Position numbers and translations under genes: made by a program. This document shows, piece after piece, positions 54,461 to 63,374 of a DNA stretch of 64,000 nt. Source of the stretch: Paenibacillus polymyxa (GTDB lineage Bacteria; Bacillota; Bacilli; Paenibacillales; Paenibacillaceae); assembly GCF_001719045.1 (NCBI RefSeq), contig NZ_CP015423.1, positions 2,192,001-2,256,000 of the forward strand. The letters run 5' to 3'. The stretch's first letter is position 1, and each line of letters opens with the position of its first letter. The notes beneath the pieces were generated by a model that saw only the letters and a program-made list of their open reading frames with translations, did not search any database and had not been told where the DNA came from.

Positions 54461-55510
54461 TTACGGATATACCGGTATGAAGCCCAGCCCGAGGTTCTCC
54501 TCCCATCCCATCATCAAATTTAAATTCTGAATCGCCTGTCCAGCGGCACCCTTCACAACATTATCAATGACGGAAATAATCGTAAGGCGCCCGGTTCGAG
54601 CATCTGCTGCAAAACCGATGTCGCAGTAATTCGAACCCAATACTTCCTTCGTTGCTGGCCATATACCTTCACCACGTACACGGACAAAAGGATGCCCTTT
54701 ATAATAATCCCGGTATAACCCGATAAGATCCTGATCTGTATGGTCACCCTTCAGCGTGACATAAATTGTACTCATAATTCCTCGGGTCATGGGAACAAGT
54801 TGTGTCGTAAACGTAATCGTAACGTCCTCGCCCGCAATATCACCCAGTACCTGTTCGATCTCAGGGATGTGCTGGTGCTTATTCACCTTATAAGCTTTAA
54901 AATTCTCGTTCATTTCCGCATAATGCGAAACGAGGCTTGTTCCCCTACCTGAGCCGGATACCCCGGATTTGGCATCTACAATCAGCGACCGATGGTCAAT
55001 CCAATCCGCTTTCAGTGCAGGAATAATGCCCAGCAATGTTGCGGTCGGATAACAGCCTGGATTAGAAATAAAAGAAACGCCCGCCAGCTTTTCTGCATAC
55101 ACCTCACTGAGTCCGTATACTGCTTGCTTGAGATACTCGGGTGAAGCCGCAGGCTTTTTATACCATGCTTCATACGTTTCTCCGCTTCGAAGCCTGAAGT
55201 CCCCGGAAAGGTCAATGACCTTCAGTCCGGCATCAAGAAGCTGCGGCACTAACTTGGTACTAACGCCCGATGGCGTAGCAGTGAAAACCAGATCGGCCTT
55301 GGCAGCAATTTCGTGGACTTCGACACCGTCCAAATCCTGCACCACAATGTCCGTCAGATGTGGAAACCCGTCACTGATTGGGACACCCGCGCTGGATGAA
55401 GAAATAACAGATACAATCTCTACTTGCGGATGATGAACCAAAAAACGAATCAGCTCCACCCCGCCATACCCGGTGGAACCGACAATTGCCACTTTTAACT
55501 TGCTGCTCAC
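54461..55510 (-). CDS. argC: N-acetyl-gamma-glutamyl-phosphate reductase
   Basis: 349 residues. It reduces N-acetylglutamyl phosphate with NADPH. The Rossmann motif GSTGYGGVELIRFL opens the protein, and the catalytic cysteine lies in FISNPGCYPTATLL (about residue 150). The start is GTG 55510 with GGAGG seven bases upstream. It is the first gene of argCJBDFGH, behind a promoter overlapped by two ARG-box-like sites. Confidence 0.96.
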   Translation of the reverse strand: MSSKLKVAIVGSTGYGGVELIRFLVHHPQVEIVSVISSSSAGVPISDGFPHLTDIVVQDLDGVEVHEIAAKADLVFTATPSGVSTKLVPQLLDAGLKVIDLSGDFRLRSGETYEAWYKKPAASPEYLKQAVYGLSEVYAEKLAGVSFISNPGCYPTATLLGIIPALKADWIDHRSLIVDAKSGVSGSGRGTSLVSHYAEMNENFKAYKVNKHQHIPEIEQVLGDIAGEDVTITFTTQLVPMTRGIMSTIYVTLKGDHTDQDLIGLYRDYYKGHPFVRVRGEGIWPATKEVLGSNYCDIGFAADARTGRLTIISVIDNVVKGAAGQAIQNLNLMMGWEENLGLGFIPVYP

Positions 55511-55541
55511 AGACCTTCCTCCATTCCGTTCCTATGAAATA

Positions 55542-55575
55542 TGTATTATTATACGACTCTATTCATATAAATACA
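55542..55575 (-). promoter_or_regulatory. Two candidate ArgR/AhrC boxes over the argC promoter
   Basis: TGTATTATTATACG (55542-55555) and, on the minus strand, TGTATTTATATGAA (55575-55562) each match the palindromic ARG box TGAATWWWWATTCA at 11 of 14 positions. Their starts are 20 bases apart, two helical turns, as in known arginine operators. One overlaps the -10 and the other the -35 region. Confidence 0.6.
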
Positions 55576-55576
55576 A
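55548..55576 (-). promoter_or_regulatory. Sigma-A-type promoter of the arginine operon
   Basis: On the minus strand TTGTAT (55576-55571), a 17-base spacer and a perfect TATAAT (55553-55548). Transcription would begin near 55541, about 30 bases before the argC start codon. Confidence 0.75.
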
Positions 55577-55631
55577 CACCTCATGTCATGTTATTCCTCC
55601 AAATTTAAAATATGCGCTCTTACCTATTCTT

Positions 55632-55659
55632 TTGACGGGCAGGCAGTACAGGCTATAAT
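55632..55659 (+). promoter_or_regulatory. Sigma-A-type promoter upstream of the SMP-30 gene
   Basis: TTGACG, a 16-base spacer and TATAAT on the plus strand, followed by an AT-rich start region. It would give a leader of about 260 bases before the SMP-30 gene, which is unusually long. Confidence 0.7.
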
Positions 55660-55926
55660 AAAGGGAATAAAAAATAAACAGAGGGCCTCTTGAATACAGT
55701 CTGCCGTTTTGCATAAAGAAAAGGGGGATATTCCCTTTAAATTATTTCACATATTGGTATTCATCTCGATTGGTCATTTGCTGCACTTTATGAACTTGTT
55801 GAACATGAAGGGAGTACACGTAGCACTACACACAAGAGCAAATCACATGGGCTGCATCTAGTGAATCTGCGCAGAGGAGCCGCTGAAGCGGATAATTGGG
55901 GTCGAAAATAAACCAAAACGTTAGGA

Positions 55927-56850
55927 GTGCTACACATCGAAACATATACAGCGAATATCGTTATAGATGCAAAAGCAAAGTTAGGCGAGGGGCCTAGCTG
56001 GGATCAGCGGTTTCAACGTTTATTTTGGGTCGATATTGAAGGTTTTCAATTGCATATCTATGATCCCTCTACGTGTACAGATTGTACAATAGATGTTGGT
56101 GAACATATTAGTGCAGTTGTACCTTATCTCAAAAATAAAGTAATCGTAGCGCTGATTAGTGGTCTATATTGTTTGGATATTGAGACAGGGGCCAAAGTAT
56201 TGATTCATGATCCTGAGGAAGGTAGACTAGGTAATCGTTTTAATGATGGAAAATGCGATCCTGCAGGGCGTTTTTTAGCAGGAACAATGAGCCTAAATGA
56301 CGAACACGCGCAAGGGGCATTGTATAGTTTGAGCACAAAAGGCCATGTCTCCTTACTGGTTGATAAAGCCTCCATATCTAATGGATTAGCCTGGAGCGCA
56401 GATCATCGTACAATGTATTACATTGATACTCCAACATTGGAGGTCGTCTCCTTCGATTACGATGTGGCACAAGGTACGATTAGGAATAAGCAACTGGTGG
56501 CTAGATTGGATGAAAGTGAAGGGTATCCAGATGGCATGACAATCGATGCGGAGGGCATGTTGTGGATCGCGAGATGGGGCGGTAAACGTGTCTCCCGTAT
56601 CCATCCTGCTCATGGAGAAGTGATTGCTGAGGTGTCACTCCCCGTCAATTGTGTGACTTCGTGCGCTTTTGGCGGTGAACATCTGGATGAGTTATATATT
56701 ACGACTGCTCAAGATGATGATAGTGCCGATCAACCCTTAGCAGGCGGTCTATTCATGGTAAAAACAGGAGTAAAAGGGACGCCAACCTCGTATTTCAATC
56801 AAGGACAAACGGCAAATTGGCTTGAACGATTAGTAAAAGAATCTAGCTAG
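55927..56850 (+). CDS. SMP-30/gluconolactonase family protein
   Basis: 307 residues, a six-bladed propeller hydrolase that opens sugar lactones with a divalent metal. Likely metal ligands are Glu in LGEGPSWD, Asn in RFNDGKCDPAGRF and Asp in YPDGMTIDAEG. The start is uncertain. GTG 55927 is the only standard start codon after the in-frame stop, but it overlaps the AGGAG at 55923-55927. ATC 55936 is at the ideal eight-base spacing, and the family N-terminus needs nothing before it. The gene may start at a rare ATC, or an ATG has been lost. A hairpin with stem AGAGCCCACT/AGTGGGCTCT follows the gene. Confidence 0.85.
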   Translation: MLHIETYTANIVIDAKAKLGEGPSWDQRFQRLFWVDIEGFQLHIYDPSTCTDCTIDVGEHISAVVPYLKNKVIVALISGLYCLDIETGAKVLIHDPEEGRLGNRFNDGKCDPAGRFLAGTMSLNDEHAQGALYSLSTKGHVSLLVDKASISNGLAWSADHRTMYYIDTPTLEVVSFDYDVAQGTIRNKQLVARLDESEGYPDGMTIDAEGMLWIARWGGKRVSRIHPAHGEVIAEVSLPVNCVTSCAFGGEHLDELYITTAQDDDSADQPLAGGLFMVKTGVKGTPTSYFNQGQTANWLERLVKESS

Positions 56851-56871
56851 TAAAGCCATTCTGAAGAGAGA

Positions 56872-56895
56872 AGAGCCCACTACATTAGTGGGCTC
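56872..56895. terminator. Hairpin after the SMP-30 gene
   Basis: A perfect 10-bp stem AGAGCCCACT/AGTGGGCTCT with a CATT loop, between convergent genes. No T-run follows on the plus strand. Confidence 0.6.
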
Positions 56896-56944
56896 TCCTG
56901 CATGGATTCAGTTAAGAGCATGCCTCCAGAAGGCCCTCTTGGTT

Positions 56945-57847
56945 TCAGCTTTCCTTCTTAAACCCTTCACCCAATACCTCACGAGTATTACTAATAATCA
57001 CAAAGGCTTCTGGGTCTACCAAACGGACGAGCGTTTTAAGGCGAGTTACCTCGTTTTGTCCGACTACAACCATAAGCACAGGACGTTCTTCGTTCGTGTA
57101 ACCGCCCCGTCCCGCCAGCTCTGTCAATCCCCGGTCCAAATCCTGCAAAATAGCCTGCGTGATCGTTTCTTTCTGATTGGATATGATGTAAGCCACTTTG
57201 GAGTAGCTCAGTCCCATTTCCACGGCATCAATGACCTTGCCCGTTACAAACAAGCCGATCAATGCATACAGTGCCCGTTCCGGCGAGAGGGCGAAACCAG
57301 CCAGTGTGATCACCGTGCCATCCATCAACATGACACAGAGAGAAAGACTAAAACCCGTATACTTTTGAATAATCTGCGCCAAAATAGCCAGTCCACCCGT
57401 CGAGCCCCTGCCCCGAAACACGGTACCTAAACCCAATCCTACTCCGATTCCACCATATAGCGAAGCCAGCAACGGATTTGTTGTCGGTACTGCCCAGTCC
57501 TTCGTCACATAAACGAACAGCGGAAGCATAATACTTCCCAGCAAAGAACGCAAACCGTATTTTTTCCCTAACAGCAGTACCCCTGCGATAAATAACGGAA
57601 TATTCATTCCCCACTGCGTATAGGCGGGTTCCAGACCAAACAGGTCCTCGCCCAAGATAGACAAGCCCGATACACCTCCGGATGCGATCCGGTTTGGGAG
57701 CAAGAACATGTTAAAGGTCAGCGCTGTAATGAAAGAGCCGAGTATAATCAGTAAAATATCGGTCACGTTGCGTGCGGGTCCGCTGGCGGCAATCAGAGGC
57801 TTGCGTCGTCTTCGGCGGACAGCGGGAGGATTCATTTGAGACATCAT
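56945..57847 (-). CDS. YitT family membrane protein (DUF161/DUF2179)
   Basis: 300 residues. Five or six membrane helices (about 30-190: ILLIILGSFITALTFNMF, GGIGVGLGLGTVFRGRGSTGG) with the YitT motif LPNRIASGGVSGLSIL near the start. A cytoplasmic C-terminal domain of about 85 residues (YIISNQKETITQAILQDLDRG, read in parts) is the ACT-like DUF2179. The function is unknown; B. subtilis YvjA, a relative, also maps close to prfB and ftsEX. AAAGGAG precedes the ATG. Confidence 0.87.
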   Translation of the reverse strand: MMSQMNPPAVRRRRRKPLIAASGPARNVTDILLIILGSFITALTFNMFLLPNRIASGGVSGLSILGEDLFGLEPAYTQWGMNIPLFIAGVLLLGKKYGLRSLLGSIMLPLFVYVTKDWAVPTTNPLLASLYGGIGVGLGLGTVFRGRGSTGGLAILAQIIQKYTGFSLSLCVMLMDGTVITLAGFALSPERALYALIGLFVTGKVIDAVEMGLSYSKVAYIISNQKETITQAILQDLDRGLTELAGRGGYTNEERPVLMVVVGQNEVTRLKTLVRLVDPEAFVIISNTREVLGEGFKKES

Positions 57848-57941
57848 TCTTGTTCTCCTTTAGTAAAAAAATACCGTTACACAAAAATTCCTACAGTCCG
57901 CAGGCACATGGTCTGCGGACTGTAGGAAAACGTACAGGCTA

Positions 57942-59055
57942 TTATTCTGCGTCCAGCTTAATTTGGCTGCGCAGGTAACCATCAATGAATGGATCGAGAT
58001 CGCCATCCATGACAGCTCCTACGTTGCCAGTCTCCACGCTAGTACGGTGATCCTTAACCATGCTGTATGGATGGAACACGTAGGAGCGAATTTGGCTACC
58101 CCATGCAATATCGGACTGTTCTCCGCGGATTTCGTCCAATTGCTGACGTTGCTCTTCGATCTTACGCTCGTAGAGCTTGGAACGGAGCATCGTCATGGCA
58201 CGCTCTCGGTTCTTGATCTGGGAACGTTCATTTTGACAGGTCACGACAATACCGGAAGGTAAATGCGTAATCCGAACGGCTGAATCGGTCGTATTAATAT
58301 GCTGACCGCCCGCACCACTGGCCCGGTACGTATCAATTTTGAGATCTTCCGTGCGGATTTCAATGTCCACATCATCCGCAATTTCAGGCACCACATCACA
58401 GGATACGAACGATGTATGCCGACGGCCGGAGGAATCAAATGGAGAGATACGAACCAGCCGATGCACGCCTTTCTCCGCTTTCAGATAGCCGTAGGCATTA
58501 TAGCCTTTAATCAATAGTGTTACACTCTTAATCCCTGCTTCATCACCCGCTAGATAATCCAGGGTCTCTACCTTAAAGCCCCGTTTTTCAGCCCAGCGTG
58601 TATACATCCGTAGCAACATTTGTCCCCAGTCTTGGGACTCAGTTCCGCCTGCTCCCGGATGCAACTCCAGAATGGCATTAAGTTTGTCATACGGCTGATT
58701 CAAAAGCAATTGCAATTCAAACTCCTGAAGCTTACTCAGCAGAGAAGTGACACTGTTCTCGATCTCTCCAGCCAGTGTTTCATCGCCTTCCTCATCAGCC
58801 AGCTCAGCCATCATACCAGCGTCTTCATATTCCTGACGAAGCTGTTCATAGCTGTCTACTGATGACTTAACAGCATTCATTTCTGCAATTACACCTTGAG
58901 CCTTATCATTATCATCCCAAAAGTCAGGTGCAGCCATCTTTACTTCAAAGTTTGCGATCATTTCCTGTTTGAGATCTAAGTCAAAGAGACCCCCTAAGGT
59001 TTGTTAGTTTCTTGCCTATTTCTCGCAAATCATGCTTTACACTTGGATCAATCAT
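57942..59055 (-). CDS. prfB: Peptide chain release factor 2 with programmed +1 frameshift
   Basis: RF2 reads UGA and UAA stops. The full product is 370 residues from two frames. The first frame starts at ATG 59055 (AAAGGAG nine bases upstream), runs 24 codons and meets TGA at 58983-58981. The slip site CTTTGAC lies at 58986-58980, preceded by the Shine-Dalgarno-like AGGGGG at 58995-58990, the classic arrangement by which RF2 controls its own synthesis. The second frame supplies the rest: tripeptide anticodon region and GGQ motif ([21 protein letters not shown]). A simple ORF caller reports only 57942-58961. Confidence 0.96.
58980..58995 (-). promoter_or_regulatory. prfB +1 frameshift signal
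   Basis: On the minus strand AGGGGG, three bases, then CTTTGAC. Pairing of AGGGGG with 16S rRNA close to the P-site drives a +1 shift from CTT to TTT, reading GAC instead of TGA. Confidence 0.95.
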
Positions 59056-59137
59056 GATGTCATTCTCCTTTTAATATATGGTTAGGGGGAGTGGAGCATT
59101 GTGAGTTACGGCTGGGTGAGGAGACGCTGCGCGAATG

Positions 59138-59177
59138 ATTTGATCTTACGATCGCTGACGCTTCTCCAGATTCAAAT
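59138..59177. repeat. Palindromic interspersed repeat, copy B
   Basis: A 40-base element between secA and prfB bounded by ATTTGA and TCAAAT. It matches copy A (1093-1054, minus strand) at 34 of 40 positions; the central TGACGCTTCT is unchanged. The flanks here are weaker palindromes than in copy A. Confidence 0.7.
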
Positions 59178-59235
59178 CCTCCGCTTCGCTACCGACCGCC
59201 GTAAACGCCGTAAAGTCAAACTGCTTTTTAAATAA

Positions 59236-59307
59236 CTGGCTCTGGTTATGTGAGCCAGATTAACTGCTGAATTAACTGACAAACAAGCAGATACCTGCTT
59301 GCTTGTC
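59236..59307 (-). terminator. Two hairpins after secA
   Basis: On the minus strand, first GACAAGCAAGCAG/CTGCTTGTTTGTC (59307-59278, loop of four), then CTGGCTC/GAGCCAG (59258-59236) followed by TTATTTAAAAAG. They lie 210-280 bases after the secA stop and before prfB. The T-runs are weak, so termination may be partial. Confidence 0.55.
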
Positions 59308-59516
59308 ATAATTGTTTTAAAAGAATTGAGAGCAATCTAGCCATTCATCAATATTCAAACTGACCCTCAAACAGAAGAGCTATAAGTTGAACAACATATC
59401 AGTCTCACCCCTGTATGGCACAAAATGGCCGACGGTCAGTGGTTGAACTGCCGCCTGCCATTATATGCACTGCAGGGAATAGTGTATCTCAAGATTTCTC
59501 CCTTAATTTCAATCCG
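59308..59516. other. Untranslated stretch after secA
   Basis: About 210 bases between the secA stop and the hairpins. I looked here for a shifted-frame remnant of the C-terminal zinc motif (CPCGSGKK...CHG) and found none. No gene is supported. Confidence 0.5.
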
Positions 59517-61967
59517 TTATTTTCTACGCGGACGCGAAGGAGCGGATTTCTTTTTAGGAGCCGCGGGTTCACCACTCGTCGAGATTTTATCTTCGTCGAT
59601 GACAGCCTGACGCTCTTGATTGGATTCAATTTGTGCTTTCATGATGTATGTCGCTACTTCCTCTTGGATGCTAGCAATCATAGCATGGAACATTTCGAAG
59701 CCTTCAAATTGATATTCGCGCAGCGGATCAGTACCGCCGTAAGCACGCAAGTGAATACCTTGACGCAATTGATCCATAGCATCAATATGGTCCATCCATT
59801 TGCTATCGACTGCACGCAGTACGATAACTTTCTCGAACTCGCGTACCATATCTTCGCCAATCATTTCTTCACGGCTGTGGTATCTGTTGGTAACTTTTTC
59901 GAAGATCATATCCACGATCTCCTCTTTTTCCTTGCCCCACAGGTCGTCACGTGTAAGTGTATTTTCCTCAAGCAGGTTGTTGTTCACATACTCTGCTACT
60001 TCTTCAAGTTCCCAGTTTTCAGGAATGTCATCACCGCAATGAGCTTCCACCACACGCTCAATGACAGGCTTGATCATGTCAAACACAATTTCCTTGATGT
60101 TCTCTGATTCCAGCACCTCACGGCGTTGCTTGTAAATAATAGCACGCTGCTGGTTCATTACATCATCATACTGGAGAACGACTTTACGTTGATCAAAGTT
60201 GTTGCCTTCGACACGTTTTTGAGCTGATTCGATAGCACGTGTAATCATACGACTCTCGATAGGTTGGTCTTCCTCGAAACCCAACCGCTCCATCATATTC
60301 AGTACGTTGTCCGCACCAAAACGCTTCATTAACTCATCGCCCAGCGATAAGTAAAACTGTGTGGAACCCGGATCACCCTGACGTCCTGCACGTCCGCGAA
60401 GCTGATTATCAATACGACGGGATTCATGACGTTCTGTACCGATGATGTGCAAACCACCGAGTTCTGATACGCCTTCGCCCAGTACGATGTCAGTACCGCG
60501 TCCAGCCATGTTGGTAGCGATGGTAACTGCGCCAGCTTCACCTGCACGGGAAATAATCTCAGCTTCCTCAGCATGATACTTGGCGTTAAGCACTTTGTGA
60601 CGAACGCCTTTGCGTTTCAGCATTTCAGAAAGAAGCTCCGAGTTTTCAATAGAAACCGTACCTACTAATATCGGCTGGTTCTTTTTGTTACGCTCCAGGA
60701 TTTCATCTACCACTGCATGGAATTTGCCTTTTACGCTCTTGTACACTACGTCAGGCATATCCACACGCTGGTTGGGGCGATTCGTCGGAATTTGGAGCAC
60801 TTCCAGACCATATATTTTTTTGAATTCTTCTTCTTCTGTTTTCGCTGTACCCGTCATCCCCGCCAATTTGCGGTACATACGGAAATAGTTTTGGAATGTA
60901 ATCGTCGCTAGCGTCATGCTTTCATTTTGTACAATGATGTTTTCCTTCGCTTCAATGGCTTGATGCAAACCATCACTATAACGGCGTCCAGCCATCAGAC
61001 GACCTGTAAACTCATCGACAATCAGAACTTCACCGTCAGCTACAACATAATCCACATCCAAACGCATAATAGCATTAGCCTTCAATGCCTGTACAATGTG
61101 ATGATTAATTGTAACACTTTCCTGATCGTACAAGTTTTCGAGACCAAAGAAATTTTCAGCTTTGGATACGCCGTTTTCGGTCAAAGCAACCGACTTCACC
61201 TTAATATCCAGCGTGTAATCTTCTTCAACATTCAGGCTCTTCACAAAACGGTCGGCCGCGAAATACAACTCTGTCGATTTCTGAGCTTGTCCTGAAATAA
61301 TCAATGGTGTACGAGCTTCATCGACGAGAATGGAATCGACCTCATCAATGATACAGAAGTACAACGGACGTTGAACCATCTGCTCTTTGTAAAGCACCAT
61401 ATTATCGCGTAGATAATCGAACCCGAACTCGTTGTTTGTACCGTACGTGATATCACAAGCATACGCTTCCTGCTTGGCGGCATGATCCATATTGGCCAAA
61501 TTCAGCCCTACGGACATTCCCAGGAAGTTATAAATCTGTCCCATTTCTCCGCTGTCACGTTGCGCCAAATAGTCATTGACCGTAACCACGTGCACGCCTT
61601 TGCCCAACAGAGCATTCAAATAAACCGGCAGTGTTCCTACCAGTGTTTTACCTTCACCGGTTTTCATTTCGGCAATTTTACCTTCATGCAGCGCAATACC
61701 GCCGAGCAACTGTACGTCATAATGACGTTTACCCAGCACCCGTTTGGACGCTTCACGAACCGTTGCAAAAGCTTCCGGCAAAATTTCTTCAGCCGTAGTC
61801 CCTTGTTCGACCCGAGCTTTAAATTCCTCCGTCTTCGCTTGCAACTCCTCATCCGAGAGCTTTTCGAAATCCGGCTCTATCTTATTGATCAGTTCAACCG
61901 TCTTCATTAAACGCTTGACATCACGTTCATTGGTATCTCCGAAGATTTTCTTAACAATTCCTAGCAT
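59517..61967 (-). CDS. secA: Preprotein translocase ATPase SecA
   Basis: 816 residues. The motor that pushes proteins through SecYEG. Walker A MKTGEGKT (about residues 102-109), DEAD-like [13 protein letters not shown] and the helicase [10 protein letters not shown] motif are intact, as are the cross-linking and scaffold regions. The tail ends with a lysine/arginine/proline-rich stretch ([12 protein letters not shown]) and has no C-terminal zinc-binding motif C-x-C-x8-C-H. The B. subtilis protein is about 25 residues longer and ends with that motif. AAAGGGG lies just before the ATG. Confidence 0.96.
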   Translation of the reverse strand: MLGIVKKIFGDTNERDVKRLMKTVELINKIEPDFEKLSDEELQAKTEEFKARVEQGTTAEEILPEAFATVREASKRVLGKRHYDVQLLGGIALHEGKIAEMKTGEGKTLVGTLPVYLNALLGKGVHVVTVNDYLAQRDSGEMGQIYNFLGMSVGLNLANMDHAAKQEAYACDITYGTNNEFGFDYLRDNMVLYKEQMVQRPLYFCIIDEVDSILVDEARTPLIISGQAQKSTELYFAADRFVKSLNVEEDYTLDIKVKSVALTENGVSKAENFFGLENLYDQESVTINHHIVQALKANAIMRLDVDYVVADGEVLIVDEFTGRLMAGRRYSDGLHQAIEAKENIIVQNESMTLATITFQNYFRMYRKLAGMTGTAKTEEEEFKKIYGLEVLQIPTNRPNQRVDMPDVVYKSVKGKFHAVVDEILERNKKNQPILVGTVSIENSELLSEMLKRKGVRHKVLNAKYHAEEAEIISRAGEAGAVTIATNMAGRGTDIVLGEGVSELGGLHIIGTERHESRRIDNQLRGRAGRQGDPGSTQFYLSLGDELMKRFGADNVLNMMERLGFEEDQPIESRMITRAIESAQKRVEGNNFDQRKVVLQYDDVMNQQRAIIYKQRREVLESENIKEIVFDMIKPVIERVVEAHCGDDIPENWELEEVAEYVNNNLLEENTLTRDDLWGKEKEEIVDMIFEKVTNRYHSREEMIGEDMVREFEKVIVLRAVDSKWMDHIDAMDQLRQGIHLRAYGGTDPLREYQFEGFEMFHAMIASIQEEVATYIMKAQIESNQERQAVIDEDKISTSGEPAAPKKKSAPSRPRRK

Positions 61968-62191
61968 GGTTTACCCCTTTCACGCAAAACAATTAATAGA
62001 ATCAATTTCACAATAAGAAAGGGTCCATGATGAAATTGATTCCCGATATGTTTGACAGGCCCGGCTGTACCAGCCCATCGTGCGATGTTCTTTGCATAAA
62101 TTGTAACAGTTTGTAGGACATGCCGCAACACAAGCAGCCTCCAGATTTGCATCCGGTTAAAGATACCAAAACAATTGACGCACGAGATACA

Positions 62192-62217
62192 CAACTTGGT
62201 TATACTTATCCAAGTTG
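62192..62217. repeat. Inverted repeat upstream of secA
   Basis: CAACTTGG and CCAAGTTG are perfect 8-bp arms with a 10-base spacer, about 225 bases before the secA start. It could be an operator or a leader hairpin. The surrounding 400 bases between hpf and secA hold no gene. Confidence 0.45.
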
Positions 62218-62251
62218 AATTTTCCTTACATTTACAAAAAAACATATAAAA

Positions 62252-62287
62252 GAGCCTTATCCCGCCAGATTCGCAAGGATAAGGCTC
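62252..62287 (-). terminator. Terminator of hpf
   Basis: On the minus strand GAGCCTTATCC pairs with GGATAAGGCTC around a 14-base loop and is followed by TTTTATATG. It separates hpf from secA. Confidence 0.8.
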
Positions 62288-62379
62288 GTGTTGTTTTCAT
62301 TTTCCTAATATCCATGAAGCATGCTTCATTCGAAATCGTTCTATTCATTTTAAAATGTGAAAAGTTCCTACTTCACAGG

Positions 62380-62940
62380 CTATTCCCGTTCGATCAGACC
62401 GTATTTACCATCATTGCGCTTGTAAACTACGTTAACTTCTTCGTTGTCAATATTGGAAAATACAAAGAAATTATGTCCAACCATGTTCATTTGAAGAATA
62501 GCTTCTTCCACATCCATAGGTTTCAATAAGAAACGCTTGGTGCGGACGACTTCCAGCTCATCCAGTTCTACATCCTCATCTTCAGCAACAGCCACGCCTC
62601 CTGCCGGATCTTCCACAAAAAGGGTTTTCAAACTACCTTCCTGACGGAATTTTCGGTTTAGCTTGGTTTTGTGCTTGCGAATTTGCCGTTCAAGCTTGTC
62701 TACCACGGCATCAATGGATGCATACATGTCATCGCTCTCGTCTTCGGCACGGAGTACAAGCCCCGGCAAAGGAATGGTTACTTCTACAGTGTGCAAATCT
62801 CTGGTTGTGCTTAACGTTACACTTCCATCAGACGTCGGGGGTGCATCGAAATACTTTTCAAGTCTGCTGAATTTCTTATCAACGTAGTCCTTCAAAGCGT
62901 CGGTAACCTCGATCTGTTGACCTCGTACTGTTAAGTTCAT
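62380..62940 (-). CDS. hpf: Ribosome hibernation promoting factor, long form
   Basis: 186 residues. The N-terminal HPF/RaiA domain (about 1-105: MNLTVRGQQIEVTDALKDYV, KLERQIRKHKTKLNRKF) blocks the decoding site of idle ribosomes. A linker leads to the C-terminal dimerisation domain (about 130-186: VRTKRFLLKPMDVEEAILQM, FFVFSNIDNEEVNVVYKRNDG, read in parts) that joins two ribosomes as 100S particles. The start is ATG 62940, with AAAGGAGG nine bases upstream, not the longer ORF start. It is alone on its transcript. Confidence 0.93.
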   Translation of the reverse strand: MNLTVRGQQIEVTDALKDYVDKKFSRLEKYFDAPPTSDGSVTLSTTRDLHTVEVTIPLPGLVLRAEDESDDMYASIDAVVDKLERQIRKHKTKLNRKFRQEGSLKTLFVEDPAGGVAVAEDEDVELDELEVVRTKRFLLKPMDVEEAILQMNMVGHNFFVFSNIDNEEVNVVYKRNDGKYGLIERE

Positions 62941-62964
62941 AGGGCACGCCTCCTTTGCCCCTTC

Positions 62965-62994
62965 AGTATAGCACATATGTTAACGCCAAGTAAA
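62965..62994 (-). promoter_or_regulatory. Candidate promoter of hpf
   Basis: On the minus strand TTTACT, an 18-base spacer and TATACT, ending 25 bases before the start codon. Both hexamers are imperfect, and hpf genes often have additional stress or sporulation promoters. Confidence 0.4.
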
Positions 62995-63040
62995 AAAAGA
63001 ACCAACATTTCGAAGCTATTTTACAAAGTTCTTCTTTTTT

Positions 63041-63374
63041 CGCTAAAACGCTTCCCATAACGTCATTCTTTGAAAACAGGTCTGTTTAAATTTGACTTGC
63101 ATACATATGTGAATAATGAGTGCATATACGAATATTGCTCCGCTGACGTCATGACAAACAACTATTTTTGGCTTCATGCTAAGCGATTTTTATCGAAAAA
63201 GGGGGTGTCCCTTTCCCGCTTGACAGGTACATGGACTTGTGCGGTATGCAAGGCCTGGTTACAACCCAGACAATTTATACGAAAGGATTATTACACCCAG
63301 CCTAGCTGGCTCTTCCCTATACGGAGATCCCAAGATAACGGATTTGGAAGAGATGGAAAGTAGGAAGCTAATCC
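63041..63374. other. Leader region of the surface-protein gene
   Basis: About 330 bases. TTGACT (63092-63097) with TAATGA 16 bases later is a weak plus-strand promoter candidate. The open frame at 63070-63363 has no ribosome-binding site and unlikely composition. The stretch may be a long structured leader; no known riboswitch was recognised. Confidence 0.35.

Noticed and set aside
56888..57430. 180-codon plus-strand open frame
   Set aside because: Antisense to the YitT gene, with rare-residue-rich translation.
59415..60107. 230-codon plus-strand open frame over the end of secA
   Set aside because: It is antisense to well-conserved secA codons, and its start has no ribosome-binding site.
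63070..63363. 97-codon plus-strand open frame before the surface-protein gene
   Set aside because: No ribosome-binding site and no protein-like pattern; it is more likely leader sequence.
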